From Phycisphaerales bacterium (GTDB lineage Bacteria > Planctomycetota > Phycisphaerae > UBA1845 > Fen-1342): a stretch of 64,000 nt of DNA. Below are positions 9,245 through 19,215 of the stretch, in pieces. A program made the translations under genes and the position numbers. Within the stretch, counting starts at the first letter, position 1; each line of letters opens with the position of its first letter. Under the pieces are notes generated by a model, which saw only the letters and a list, made by a program, of their open reading frames with translations, was not told the origin of the DNA and searched no databases. The DNA lies in the NCBI GenBank assembly GCA_016716475.1, contig JADJWG010000001.1, positions 1,240,001-1,304,000 on the forward strand, given 5' to 3'.

Positions 9245-10861
9245 ATGGGAACCATGCGGCTCGTGCGAATCTCCCTGGCCACCAAGTACCGGCTCCTGTT
9301 CGGGCTCGCGGTGCTGCTCATCATCGGGGCAGCGCTCGCGGTGCCGTGGTACTACATGGAGGCGATCGTGCTGCAGCAACCCTTCCGCGAGGCCCGCAGT
9401 GTGGCCGAGGGCTACTTCCGTCACGTGCTGCCGCAGCCGGAGGAAACCCCGACAGAGGGCTTTCACAGCGGGCGCTTCGGCCTGCTGCCCGACGCCCCGC
9501 CACCGGTGCCGACATTTGCCCGGCTCACGAGCGACGTCAACGACCCCCTCTCCGTGGCGCAACGCAGCTTGCAGGACCCGTTCGTGGATCGCGCCTTCCG
9601 GACACTGCGCAGCAACCCCACCAGTCGCACCTATTACGAAACCACCTGGGCCGAGGACCGTGGCCGGGAGTTTCGGTATGCCCACGCCGTCTGGGTCACC
9701 CGGCAGTGCGTCGACTGCCACGCCGAGGGGGGGTTCGCGCGGCCCTACCGCGAAAACCAGCTTGCCGGCCTGATCCTCGTGGATCTCCCGGCCGAACAAA
9801 GCCGCCTCGCGTCACAGATCAACCGCGTGGTGATCGTCGCGGCCGGAACCCTGGCGGGCATCCTCGCGATCCTCGTCTTCTACCTGATCACGACGCGCTT
9901 CATCCTGGCGCCGATCAATGAGCTGCGGACGGTCACGCTGCGGGTGTCCGACGGTGACCTGGCGGTGCGCTCGAACGTGCAGACCGGTGACGAGTTCGAA
10001 CAGCTCTCCGAGAATCTGAACCAGATGCTCGAGCGTCTGCGCGCGTCGCAGGAGGAGTTGCGCCGCGCCAACCGCCTGCTCGATGAAAAACTCGGCGAGA
10101 TGGCCGAGACGAACATCGCGCTGTACGAAGCCAACCGGCTCAAGAGCGAGTTTCTCGCAAACGTCTCGCACGAGCTGCGCACACCACTGACCAGCATCAT
10201 CGGTTTCGCAGAACTGCTGCGCGAGAGCCCACCCGGCACGCACGACACTAAGTCACTCCGCTACGCCGAGAACATCCTGATCTCCGGCCGGATCCTGCTG
10301 GAAATCATCAACGATCTGTTGGACCTCGCGAAAATCGAGGCCGGGAAGGTCGAGGTTCGACGCGAACCGATCGTGGTCGCCGCACTGCTGAACACGTTGT
10401 GTGATCACGTGCGCCCCCTGGCCGACCGGCGGAAACTGCAACTGGCGCTCGAAGTTCCAGAACCGCTGCCGAACCTGCAGTCGGATGCGGGCAAGCTGCG
10501 GCAGATCGTCTACAACCTGGTATCGAACGCGATCAAGTTCACGCCCGAGGGCGGCCTGATCCGCCTGCGCGCGGAACGCGACGGCGACACGTTCGTCCGA
10601 CTGCTGGTGAGCGACACCGGTCCGGGCATCGCCCCGGAGCACCACGACCTGATTTTCGAGAAGTTCCGCCAGATCGACCAGTCCGCCACTCGCGAACACC
10701 ACGGCACCGGCCTCGGCCTAGCGATCGCGCGCGAGTTGACCACGATTCTCGGTGGAACGATCGGAGTCGAAAGTGAGGTCGGCCGCGGAGCCACCTTCTG
10801 GGTACGACTGCCGACGGTCGCCCCCGAGACGACTGACCGCCCCCCCACGGCGATGTTTTAA
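9245..10861 (+). CDS. Membrane histidine kinase with a DUF3365-type (Tll0287-like) haem sensor
   Basis: A hybrid-free sensor kinase of 538 residues. TM1 is near residues 12-35 and is followed by a periplasmic DUF3365-like domain containing C155-V-D-C-H159, a c-type haem attachment motif of the Tll0287-like redox sensors. Then come TM2 ('VVIVAAGTLAGILAILVFYLI'), a HAMP domain, a coiled coil, HisKA with 'SHELRTPLTS' (His about 309), and HATPase with N-box 'QIVYNLVSNAIKFTPEGG', G1 'DTGPGIAPEHH' and G2 'HGTGLGLAI'. It probably senses redox state or a gas. No response regulator is adjacent. A TTG at 9218 and an ATG at 9254 are alternative starts; none has a strong ribosome-binding site. Confidence 0.9.
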   Translation: MGTMRLVRISLATKYRLLFGLAVLLIIGAALAVPWYYMEAIVLQQPFREARSVAEGYFRHVLPQPEETPTEGFHSGRFGLLPDAPPPVPTFARLTSDVNDPLSVAQRSLQDPFVDRAFRTLRSNPTSRTYYETTWAEDRGREFRYAHAVWVTRQCVDCHAEGGFARPYRENQLAGLILVDLPAEQSRLASQINRVVIVAAGTLAGILAILVFYLITTRFILAPINELRTVTLRVSDGDLAVRSNVQTGDEFEQLSENLNQMLERLRASQEELRRANRLLDEKLGEMAETNIALYEANRLKSEFLANVSHELRTPLTSIIGFAELLRESPPGTHDTKSLRYAENILISGRILLEIINDLLDLAKIEAGKVEVRREPIVVAALLNTLCDHVRPLADRRKLQLALEVPEPLPNLQSDAGKLRQIVYNLVSNAIKFTPEGGLIRLRAERDGDTFVRLLVSDTGPGIAPEHHDLIFEKFRQIDQSATREHHGTGLGLAIARELTTILGGTIGVESEVGRGATFWVRLPTVAPETTDRPPTAMF

Positions 10862-10895
10862 CGGACAGCACACCTTGCTCAAGTAACGATTGCCG

Positions 10896-10923
10896 AACCT
10901 CTCCGCGCCTGCCGGGAGAGGTT
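10896..10923 (+). terminator. Stem-loop after the histidine kinase gene
   Basis: A perfect 9-bp inverted repeat AACCTCTCC / GGAGAGGTT with a 10-nt loop lies 35 nt after the kinase stop. No U-run follows, so an intrinsic terminator is only possible. Confidence 0.4.
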
Positions 10924-11110
10924 GGGGGTCGAGCAGCCGCTGAGAGTGCGCCCCGCGCACACCCCTGCTCCAAGGGGCGCAGTGGTCGGGGGATTGCACT
11001 CGCACGCGGCGCTCACCCAAAGTTAACGCCAACCCGTTTGCGAGCACTGCACCGGCACCCTACCTTGTCAGAAATTCGCAATCGAAAACCCTGCAACGAG
11101 GTTCGCTGAC

Positions 11111-12715
11111 ATGCCACACCCAACCCGCCTACTGCTTATCCTCGCAACGCTCCTCGGTCTGTTGCCCGGCACCCGCACCGTCACCGCCCAGGACATGCCC
11201 AACCCGGCCGATGCTTACACCCAGACCGCCCGCGGCCACGTTTTTGACGATCGTAACGGCAACGGCCGTCGTGATGCGGACGAGCCGGGGATTCCCGAGG
11301 TCGGCGTTTCCAACGGCCGAGACATCGTACTCACAGATGCCGACGGGGCCTACGAGCTGCCGGTGACCGAAGATACGATCATCTTCGTACTCAAACCGCG
11401 CGGCTGGCGCACCGCGGTCGACCCGCAGCTCAATCTGCCCCGCCACTACTACCTCCACAAGCCATCCGGCTCGCCCAAGCTGCGCTACCCGGGCGTCGCG
11501 CCGACCGGGCCGCTGCCCGCGGCCGTCGATTTCCCGCTCACCCGCCAGGAGGAGCCCGACCGTTTTCGCGTGATCCTCTTCGGCGACCCCCAGCCGCGCA
11601 ACATCCAGGAGATCGAATTCCTCGCTCACGACATTCTTGAGGAAGTCATCGGCACCGACGCCGCCTTCGCCATGACGCTCGGCGACATCGTCTTCGACCG
11701 GCTCGACCTCTTCCAGCCGCTGAATGAGTACACCGCCAGGATCGGCATGCCGATCTACAATGTCCTCGGCAATCACGACCTGGATTTCGAAGCACCGCAC
11801 GACAAGCTTTCAGACGAAACTTTCGAGCTCCACTACGGGCCGACGTACTACTCGTTCGACTACGGGCAAGTGCACTTCCTCGTCCTCGACACGGTGATGT
11901 GGTTCGGAGCCGTAGAGGGTAAGCGCGGGTATTACCGGGCGGGCCTCGGCGCGGACCAGCTCGCCTTCATCCGCAACGATCTCCGCCGCACGCCGAAAAA
12001 CCGGCTCATCGTGGTCACCATGCACATCCCCATGCTCGAACTGCCGGATGAAGAGAAACGCGCGCTGTACGGGCTGCTGGCCGACTTCCCGCACACCGTG
12101 TCCTGGTCCGCACACCATCACGTCAATCAGCAGTGGTTTCTGACCGAGAAAGACGGCTGGCCCGGCACGGAACCACACCACCATACCACGCTCGTGACCG
12201 GCTCGGGCAGTTGGTGGGCGGGCTCTCCGGATCAGTACGGCATCCCCCACACCCAGATGCGCGACGGCGCACCCAACGGCTGGACCACCGTCGCGTTTGA
12301 AGGCCCGCGCTATGTCACACGCTTCAAGGCCGCTAGGCGACCCTGGAGTCACCAGATGCACATCTGGACCGCCGAGACCATCCCCCACGCCGATCTCGCC
12401 GCCGCTGAAGTGCTGGTCAACGTCTTCAACGGCTCGCCCCGCACCGTTGTCGAACTGCGCGTCAACGACGGGTCGTGGCAGCGAATCACCCAGGCCGATC
12501 GCGAGGACCCTTTCTACCTCGCACTCAAGGCCGGTGAGGAGCAGGAGCCGCCGCTCCGCGGCCGCAAGCTGCCCGCCACGGTGAAGAGCAGCCACCTCTG
12601 GCAGGGCGGACTGCCGACCACGCTCGAACCGGGCGTCCACCTGGTCGAAGTGCGGGCGACGGACATGTTCGGACAGCAGGACGTCGGCCGCCGCTTGTTC
12701 CGTGTGGAGAAATAG
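11111..12715 (+). CDS. Secreted calcineurin-like phosphoesterase with N-terminal SdrD-like and C-terminal MetallophosC domains
   Basis: A 534-residue exported protein with a signal peptide up to about residue 26 ('TVTAQD'). A beta-domain follows ('ARGHVFDDRNGNGRRDADEPGIPEVGV'), typical of the MetallophosN/SdrD-B-like module. The metallophosphoesterase core shows 'FGDPQ' (D-x-Q in place of D-x-H), 'TLGDIVFD', 'GNHD', 'MHIPM' and 'SAHHH' in place of GHxH. A MetallophosC domain closes the protein. The order MetallophosN-Metallophos-MetallophosC is common in Bacteroidetes and Planctomycetes; substrates are mostly unknown phosphodiesters or phosphomonoesters. It is monocistronic and convergent with nadK. 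Confidence 0.9.
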   Translation: MPHPTRLLLILATLLGLLPGTRTVTAQDMPNPADAYTQTARGHVFDDRNGNGRRDADEPGIPEVGVSNGRDIVLTDADGAYELPVTEDTIIFVLKPRGWRTAVDPQLNLPRHYYLHKPSGSPKLRYPGVAPTGPLPAAVDFPLTRQEEPDRFRVILFGDPQPRNIQEIEFLAHDILEEVIGTDAAFAMTLGDIVFDRLDLFQPLNEYTARIGMPIYNVLGNHDLDFEAPHDKLSDETFELHYGPTYYSFDYGQVHFLVLDTVMWFGAVEGKRGYYRAGLGADQLAFIRNDLRRTPKNRLIVVTMHIPMLELPDEEKRALYGLLADFPHTVSWSAHHHVNQQWFLTEKDGWPGTEPHHHTTLVTGSGSWWAGSPDQYGIPHTQMRDGAPNGWTTVAFEGPRYVTRFKAARRPWSHQMHIWTAETIPHADLAAAEVLVNVFNGSPRTVVELRVNDGSWQRITQADREDPFYLALKAGEEQEPPLRGRKLPATVKSSHLWQGGLPTTLEPGVHLVEVRATDMFGQQDVGRRLFRVEK

Positions 12716-12733
12716 GACCGCGCTGTCGCGGCA

Positions 12734-13663
12734 TTATGTCCCGGCAGATTCCTGCCGCGGCGTGCCGTTCATCGCCGGCCCCTCGCCCCAGCGCAGTTTT
12801 CGCCGCAGTGCGTGCCACTCCGAATGTCGCGGATTGCGCACCAGCAGGAAATCGGCGCCATAGCGCGTGATCACGACCCGGTCACCACTGGCCAGCGGTT
12901 TCGTGACACGCCCGTCGACGACCACCGTCGTGCCCTCGTTGGCGTGGGACGTCTCCACCGTAATGCGATGACCGGCATGCAGCACGAGCGGGCGGTAGGT
13001 CAACGCTTGCGGGCAGATCGGCGTGAGGATGAACACCTCGCCGGTCGGCTCAACGATCGGACCACCCGCAGCGAGATTGTGGGCCGTCGAGCCCGAAGGC
13101 GTGGCCACAATCAAACCATCACCCCGAATTTCGGCGACCGCATCACCGTCCACGGTGACATGCAGCTCAATCATGTGGAAAGGGGGACCGGCCGTCACCA
13201 CGCAGTCGTTCACGGCGAGGGTCCGGCCACTCGTACCATCCGCACCCTCGAGCAGAACATCCATCATGGCGCGTCGCGTGATCTGCAGGTGCCCGGAAAA
13301 GAGGAAGTTCCCCTCACGCTCCAGGTCCTCGATCATGAAGTCGGCCATGTAGCCGAGCTTGCCGATGTTGATTCCGAGGATCGGTACCTGCCGCAGACCG
13401 AGGCCGTGTACAGCCGCGATCAGTGTGCCATCACCCCCCAGCACCATCAGCAGATCGGGGTCCGTTGCAAGGGCCTGGCCCGCATCATGCGTGATTTCGG
13501 CGTAAACCACCGTAGCCCGCGCGGCGACCCAGACCCGCACGCGCGGCAGCAGTTCCGCTGCCGCCGGTTTGGCCGGCGAGCCGACGATTGCGACGCGCTG
13601 GACGAGTTTGGCAAGGGGCTGCAACGTCTCTGCAGCACTGCCCGACAACGACCGGCTCGACAT
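12734..13663 (-). CDS. nadK: NAD kinase
   Basis: NAD kinase phosphorylates NAD+ to NADP+ in the cytoplasm. The 309-residue protein from the ATG at 13663 contains the hallmark 'LGGDGT' (GGDGT at 76-80), 'GINIGKLGYMADF', 'AVNDCVV' (ND where most enzymes have NE), and 'GDGLIVATPSGSTAHNLAAGGPIV', which matches the family's DGLIVSTPTGSTAY motif. The frame is open to 14125 upstream, but that part is antisense to the HAD gene. GGGAAAGG precedes the ATG. It is divergent from the HAD phosphatase, and the 130-bp gap holds promoter-like elements for both. Confidence 0.94.
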   Translation of the reverse strand: MSSRSLSGSAAETLQPLAKLVQRVAIVGSPAKPAAAELLPRVRVWVAARATVVYAEITHDAGQALATDPDLLMVLGGDGTLIAAVHGLGLRQVPILGINIGKLGYMADFMIEDLEREGNFLFSGHLQITRRAMMDVLLEGADGTSGRTLAVNDCVVTAGPPFHMIELHVTVDGDAVAEIRGDGLIVATPSGSTAHNLAAGGPIVEPTGEVFILTPICPQALTYRPLVLHAGHRITVETSHANEGTTVVVDGRVTKPLASGDRVVITRYGADFLLVRNPRHSEWHALRRKLRWGEGPAMNGTPRQESAGT

Positions 13664-13719
13664 GCTGTGCCTTTCCCGGGTCCGTGCCGCGGCGACGCGG
13701 CCGGCGCCCGCCATTGCGC

Positions 13720-13725
13720 AGTATA
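13720..13725 (-). promoter_or_regulatory. Candidate -10 element TATACT for nadK
   Basis: TATACT on the minus strand is 57 nt before the nadK ATG. Its TATACTGCG context repeats the one before hutU. Confidence 0.35.
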
Positions 13726-13740
13726 ACGACGAACGGGCCG

Positions 13741-13747
13741 CTACAAT
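13741..13747 (+). promoter_or_regulatory. Candidate -10 element CTACAAT for the HAD phosphatase gene
   Basis: CTACAAT stands 46 nt before the GTG at 13794, back to back with the minus-strand nadK element, so the gap looks like a compact divergent promoter. Confidence 0.45.
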
Positions 13748-13793
13748 CCCCGGCAACACTGCTGTAGCCCGACCTGCTGGTGAGTCCCAACGC

Positions 13794-14645
13794 GTGAAGC
13801 AACCGTACGATCTGCTGGCGATCGACCTCGATGGCACGCTGCTTGACGAGCGGCACACGGTTCCACGCTCCAACCGCGCCGCGCTGCACCGGGCCCACGA
13901 AGCCGGGTGGCGAATCGTCCTGTGTACCGGCCGCGCGTTCACCGAAACGCGCCCCGTACTCCAGGAGATCGGCCTCGACCTCGATGCGACGGTCACGGTC
14001 TTCGGTGCGCTTGTATCGGATGCCCGCACCGGCGAGACGCTGCAACGCACGGCGCTCGACCGGCAGACGGCCCGCAGGGTAACCGACTGGTTTCTCGAAC
14101 GCGGCCTGCCGGTACTGTGGCTCACCGACGCGCAGGAAGTCGGGCACGACGGCTACGTCATCGCCGGCCGGCGGCGCCACCCCGCGGTCGATCGCTGGGT
14201 CGAACGCACGCCGTGTCACGTCACCGCCGTGTCCACCCTGCCGGCGGAAGCGGCGGCCCCGGTGCGCCTCAGCGTCATCGACGACCTCAAGGCGCTCGAC
14301 GAAGTGTCCGCCGCGCTGCACCTGGCTTTTGGGGAGAGTGTGCGACACAACATCCTGCGGGCCCCGCCCTATGACCTCTCCCTGATCGAGACCTTCGCTC
14401 CGGTGGTGAACAAATGGTACGGTATCGCGTGGCTCTGCCGCCGCTGGGGACTCGATCCACGTCGCACCGTCGCGGTGGGTGACGATGTGAACGACCTGGA
14501 TATGCTGCGCAACGCCGGCCTCGGCGTCGCGATGGGCAACGCCCGTGACGTCGTGAAGGCCGCGGCAGCCCGCACCGTCGCCCCGCACCACGAGTGCGGC
14601 GTGGCCCAGTTGCTCGATGAACTGCTGACCCCCAGCGCCGCCTGA
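13794..14645 (+). CDS. Cof-type HAD-IIB family sugar-phosphate phosphatase
   Basis: A 283-residue haloacid-dehalogenase-like hydrolase. Motif I is 'DLDGTLLD' at residues 11-18, motif II lies in 'IVLCTGR' (T/S), and motifs III/IV are 'NKWYGI' and 'VAVGDDVNDLDMLRNAG'. A large type-IIB cap separates motifs II and III. Cof-type enzymes remove phosphate from sugar phosphates, pyridoxal phosphate or nucleotides; the substrate cannot be read from sequence. The GTG at 13794 was chosen because the catalytic domain starts directly after it; the frame is open to 13569 but overlaps nadK antisense. psd starts 27 nt downstream, so these genes may form an operon with pssA. Confidence 0.88.
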   Translation: MKQPYDLLAIDLDGTLLDERHTVPRSNRAALHRAHEAGWRIVLCTGRAFTETRPVLQEIGLDLDATVTVFGALVSDARTGETLQRTALDRQTARRVTDWFLERGLPVLWLTDAQEVGHDGYVIAGRRRHPAVDRWVERTPCHVTAVSTLPAEAAAPVRLSVIDDLKALDEVSAALHLAFGESVRHNILRAPPYDLSLIETFAPVVNKWYGIAWLCRRWGLDPRRTVAVGDDVNDLDMLRNAGLGVAMGNARDVVKAAAARTVAPHHECGVAQLLDELLTPSAA

Positions 14646-14672
14646 GCGCCGCCTGCGAGGATCCCCCTACCG

Positions 14673-15317
14673 ATGGCCCCCTACGCCCGGACCGAAGTCA
14701 CCGTGATTGCTCTTGTCGGCGCACTGCTCACCTTGGGCGTCGCCTGGTGGGCGGGCTGGTGGGCCCTGCTGCCCACACTGTTCACACTCGCCCTGCTGGC
14801 GTTCTACCGCGACCCCCGCCGTGTACCTGTAGCTGCGCCTCGTAGTATCCTTGCCCCTGCGGACGGCCGCATCGTGCGGATCGATCCCCCCACGGGCGAA
14901 GGCCCGTTGCGTATCATGATCTTCCTGAGCGTGTTCAACGTGCATATCAACCGCAGCCCCTGTGCGGGCACGGTGACGGCCGTGGAATATCGTGCCGGGG
15001 CCTTCCTCAATGCCCTGCGGCCTGAGGCGGATGAACGCAACGAGTGCAATACGCTGACGCTCGCCCCGGCTGCCCCGCTGCCGGGGCCGATTCAGGTGCG
15101 ACAGATCGCGGGTGTCCTCGCGCGCCGCATCGTGTGCGCCGCGCGCCCGGGCACAGTGCTGTCCGCCGGTGCCCGCTACGGTATGATCAAGCTGGGTTCG
15201 CGCACGGAAATCACCCTGCCGCGCGCCGCGGCCTGGGAGGTGTGTGTGCAGCCCGGGCAGCGCGTGCGGGCCGGCCTCACGGTGCTGGCGCGCCTGCGCG
15301 GAACGGAACACGCTTGA
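14673..15317 (+). CDS. psd: Phosphatidylserine decarboxylase, short (archaeal-type) form
   Basis: Decarboxylates phosphatidylserine to phosphatidylethanolamine at the membrane. At 214 residues it matches the short Psd subfamily. Two hydrophobic stretches (about residues 8-45) anchor it. 'YRDPRR', 'APADGRI', 'FLSVFNVHINRSP' (His91) and 'YGMIKLGSRTE' are diagnostic. The proenzyme is expected to cleave itself between G175 and S176, leaving a pyruvoyl group on the small subunit. Its stop overlaps the TTG start of pssA (TTGA), so the two enzymes that make phosphatidylethanolamine in two steps are translationally coupled. Confidence 0.94.
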   Translation: MAPYARTEVTVIALVGALLTLGVAWWAGWWALLPTLFTLALLAFYRDPRRVPVAAPRSILAPADGRIVRIDPPTGEGPLRIMIFLSVFNVHINRSPCAGTVTAVEYRAGAFLNALRPEADERNECNTLTLAPAAPLPGPIQVRQIAGVLARRIVCAARPGTVLSAGARYGMIKLGSRTEITLPRAAAWEVCVQPGQRVRAGLTVLARLRGTEHA

Positions 15318-16234
15318 TCGAAAAACCACCGACCCTGCCGAACCACGGTCTCCGCCATCGCCGGCTCGTCGGGATCAGTCTGCTTCCAGCCGCCATGACG
15401 CTCGGCAACCTGCTGTGCGGGTTTCTGGCGATCCTGTGCTGCCTGCTTTCGCTGCGAGCCGAGTTTGCAAGCGAGTATTTCGCCATCCAGCCGCGGATGC
15501 CACTGGGGCGGCTCGAGCACGCTTTTCCTACCCACATCGTCGCCGGGGCGTACCTGCTTGTGCTGGCGATGTTTTTCGACGCACTCGACGGACGTCTGGC
15601 ACGGCTCACGCGCCGCACCAGCGAGTTCGGCGCGCAGCTCGATTCCGTTTCCGACATGGTCAGCTTCGGCATCGCCCCGGCAGCGCTGTTTGTGACCATC
15701 CTGCTGCGGCCGGCACGGGACATGACCCCGGACGTGGCCGACGCCACCGCCATGCAGGTACGGCTGGGCCTCCTCGCCGCCGCGGTGTACGTAAGCTGCG
15801 CTGCCATCCGGCTGGCACGCTTCAATGCCGAAAATGTGAAATCGGAATCCAGCCAACGTGCGTTCAGCGGGCTTCCCAGTCCCGGTGCAGCCGCGCTGCT
15901 GATCGCGTTGATCGCGCTTCACGAGCAGTGGCGGCAGATCGGTTTCACGCTGGGGGGTGTCAGTGTGCCCGTGGTGCTGCGCTGGCTCACTACCGGTGTC
16001 ACCTTCGGCGTGGGCCTGCTCATGGTCAGTCGCTTTGATTACATCCACATGTTCAACGTGTATATTCGCCGTAAGCAGCCGCCGACCCATCTTGTCTGGC
16101 TGATCCTGATCCTCGGGCTGGCGTGGTTCTCATTCGAATTGCTGCTCGTCGTGGGGGCCACCCTGTACGTCGTCAGTGGGCCCCTCTTCGCCCTGTGGCA
16201 ATGGCGTCAGGTCCGCGCAGCTCCGCCCACCTGA
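15314..16234 (+). CDS. pssA: CDP-diacylglycerol--serine O-phosphatidyltransferase
   Basis: Makes phosphatidylserine from CDP-diacylglycerol and serine; the product is the substrate of the upstream psd. The CDP-alcohol phosphatidyltransferase motif D-x2-D-G-x2-A-R-x8-G-x3-D-x3-D is complete in 'DALDGRLARLTRRTSEFGAQLDSVSD' (shown as the motif, about residues 90-115). Six to eight hydrophobic helices follow. 'FSGLPSPGAAA' is a PssA-specific pattern. The TTG at 15314 overlaps the psd stop and gives 306 residues; an ATG at 15395 would lose the first helix. This start rests on translational coupling, as no clear ribosome-binding site is present. Confidence 0.93.
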   Translation: MIEKPPTLPNHGLRHRRLVGISLLPAAMTLGNLLCGFLAILCCLLSLRAEFASEYFAIQPRMPLGRLEHAFPTHIVAGAYLLVLAMFFDALDGRLARLTRRTSEFGAQLDSVSDMVSFGIAPAALFVTILLRPARDMTPDVADATAMQVRLGLLAAAVYVSCAAIRLARFNAENVKSESSQRAFSGLPSPGAAALLIALIALHEQWRQIGFTLGGVSVPVVLRWLTTGVTFGVGLLMVSRFDYIHMFNVYIRRKQPPTHLVWLILILGLAWFSFELLLVVGATLYVVSGPLFALWQWRQVRAAPPT

Positions 16235-16249
16235 CCCATGGCCACGGCC

Positions 16250-16256
16250 CTACAAT
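16250..16256 (+). promoter_or_regulatory. Candidate -10 element CTACAAT for larE
   Basis: CTACAAT lies 73 nt before the larE ATG and just after the pssA stop, suggesting larE is transcribed separately from the lipid genes. Confidence 0.42.
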
Positions 16257-16329
16257 GCAGGGGTGCGCAGCGTACGGACCCGGCGCGCTACCGTGACGCC
16301 GCTGCCGCCCTCCCAGGAGTTATCCGGGT

Positions 16330-17203
16330 ATGTCCACACCCGCCACTGCCACACTACTTGCGACCCTCCCGCCGGAACTCGCGCAACGCGTCGAGCCGCT
16401 GCTGCATCGTCTGCACACGTTGCGCTCCGTGGTAGTCGCGTTCTCCGGCGGAATCGACAGTGCGGTCCTGCTGTACCTCGCCGTCCGCGTCCTCGGACGC
16501 GACCAGGTCCTCGCAATTACCGGCCGCAGTCCCAGCGTGCCGGCCGCCGAGCTCGAAAGCGCCGCGGCGCTCGCAGCGCAGTACGGCGCTCGGCACGAAT
16601 ACTACGAGACGCAGGAATTCGCTGATCCGCACTACGTCGCCAACCCCACCAACCGCTGCTACTTCTGCAAAACCGAGTTGTACACCCAGCTCAACGCCCT
16701 CGCGCTGGCCCGCGGCTATGCCGTCGTGCTGAGCGGCACCAATGCCGACGACCTCGGCGACTTCCGCCCCGGCCTCCAGGCCGCGGCCGAGCAACGCGTT
16801 CTGGCCCCGCTGGCCGATGCCGGCATCACGAAAAACGACCTGCGAGCCATCGCCCGTGCGGCCGGATTGGACATTGCCGAGAAGCCCGCATCGCCCTGCC
16901 TATCGTCCCGCGTGCAGTACGGGGAATCGATCACGCCGGAAAAACTGGCACGCATCGACGCCGCGGAGACCTTCCTGCGCACGCTCGGCTTCCGCGAGTG
17001 CCGCGTCCGCCACCACGACAACCTGGCCCGGATCGAGGTCCCGGCCGCCGAGTTATCACGCTTCGCCGACGCCGAGCTGCGCGGACGGGTCGATCACGCC
17101 CTGCGCGAACTCGGTTACCAGTATGTCGCGGCTCGACCTGCGCGGCTTTCGCAGCGGCAGTCTGAACGAGGTGCATCTCGGAGCCGGCCTCCGCCACCGG
17201 TAG
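16330..17203 (+). CDS. larE: ATP-dependent sacrificial sulfur transferase LarE (apparent +1-base frameshift near the 3' end)
   Basis: LarE adenylates and thiolates the nickel-pincer cofactor precursor of lactate racemase-type enzymes. The PP-loop 'FSGGIDSAVLL' is at 38-48 and the 'NPTNRCYFCK' region at 105-114. 'SPCLSSRV' carries C190, at the position of the sacrificial cysteine; together with C110 and C113 it could bind an Fe-S cluster, as proposed for some LarE. The frame reads correctly to 'GYQYV' (17125). The family's ending, 'LDLRGFRSGSLNEV', then continues one base out of frame and stops at 17203. Removing one G from the GG at 17130-17131 restores it (290 residues). Unrepaired, the frame runs to 17283 with an unrelated tail. 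larB and larC are not adjacent. Confidence 0.9.
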
Positions 17204-17242
17204 CCGGCGCACGCCCACGTGCCCACTTCCTGCCCGGCGCAG

Positions 17243-17249
17243 CTACAAT
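17243..17249 (+). promoter_or_regulatory. Candidate -10 element CTACAAT for the DUF58/Bat operon
   Basis: CTACAAT lies 53 nt before the ATG at 17303 and after the repaired larE stop, giving the five-gene operon its own start point. Confidence 0.45.
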
Positions 17250-17302
17250 TTCCGTGGGGTCGCCCGCCCGCCCCCCGGCTTGAATCGCAACGTGGGAGCC
17301 GC

Positions 17303-18174
<872 letters not shown>

Positions 18175-18178
<4 letters not shown>

Positions 18179-19215
18179 TGCGGCGCAGCACACTGGTAGC
18201 GGCGGCCGTCCTGTGGCTCGTGCTGGCGGGCTGCACCCGTCCCGCGCCGCCACCCGCTAGCGCCACCACGACGACCGAGCGCGGACCCTACCAGTTGACA
18301 CTCGCGGCGGCACCCGCCGAGGCGCTCGTCGGCGACGACATCACCTTGACGATTACGGTCCGCACGCCGACCGGCACGCAGGTCACCCTGCCGGTGGCCG
18401 AGGAACTCGGAAACCTCGAGGCGGTTCTTGTTGATGACCCGCCGCCACTCCCCACGGAAGCCGGGCTGACCTGGCGCCGCACTTTCCGTTTCGTGCCGCT
18501 CCTCTCCGGGCCGCTGGACATCCCCGAAGTGCGTATCCGCTATACCTCGGCACCGACCGAAAACGGCGTAATCGCTCCCGCCCAGGATCTGTACGGCGGA
18601 CCCCTGCGCGTGCTGGTGCGCTCGGTGCTCACCGCGGCCGACGATCCGGCCCAGCCACGCGACGTTTCCGGTACGCTGGTCCCACCCGAGCCGCCGGTTG
18701 CGCATTCACCATGGTTCTGGCTGATCGCCGTGGGAGGCCCGCTGCTCGGTGGTCTGCTTATTGGAATACTGGCTTGGCTGCTGTTGCGGTGGTGGCGTCG
18801 GCCGGCGCCGCCCATCGCACCCGATGTATGGGCCCTCGCCGCGGTGGATGCACTCCCCCTGCCGACCGAGGGAGACCGCGACGCCGCGCGCGGTTTCTAC
18901 TACCGCCTGTCCGAGATCGTGCGGCTGTTCATCGAGAAGCGTTTCGCCATCGCCGCTCCCGAGATGACCACGGAGGAATTTCTCACGACCCTTGCCCGCA
19001 GTCGTCAGCCCGTACCCTTTGAAACCGTCGGCCTCACCGACCTGCTGCACGAGTCGGACATCGTGAAGTACGCCGCCGCCCTGCCCACCCGCACCGCTGC
19101 CGAGCGGGCACGCGCCACCGCCCGGACATTCGTGCACGCTGCTGCCACCGCCGCACGCCACGCCGAAGCCGCAGCACAGCGCCGCGACCGCGGTGAACTG
19201 GAGGGCGCTGCATGA
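18175..19215 (+). CDS. BatD-like lipoprotein with one membrane helix
   Basis: A 346-residue protein with an N-terminal signal and lipobox 'LVLAGC', a beta-rich region ('GDDITLTITVRTPTGTQVTLPV', 'FVPLLSGPLDIPEVRIRYTS') like the BatD/oxygen-tolerance domain, and a transmembrane helix ('PWFWLIAVGGPLLGGLLIGILAWLLL'). A cytosolic tail follows with the 'YYRLSEIVRLFIEKRFAIAAPEMTTEEFL' helix set, typical of the DUF4381/BatD C-terminus. It sits in the position BatD occupies in related operons. Overlaps on both sides (ATGA) suggest co-translation with DUF58 and the first VWA protein. Its biochemical role in any species is unproven. Confidence 0.85.
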
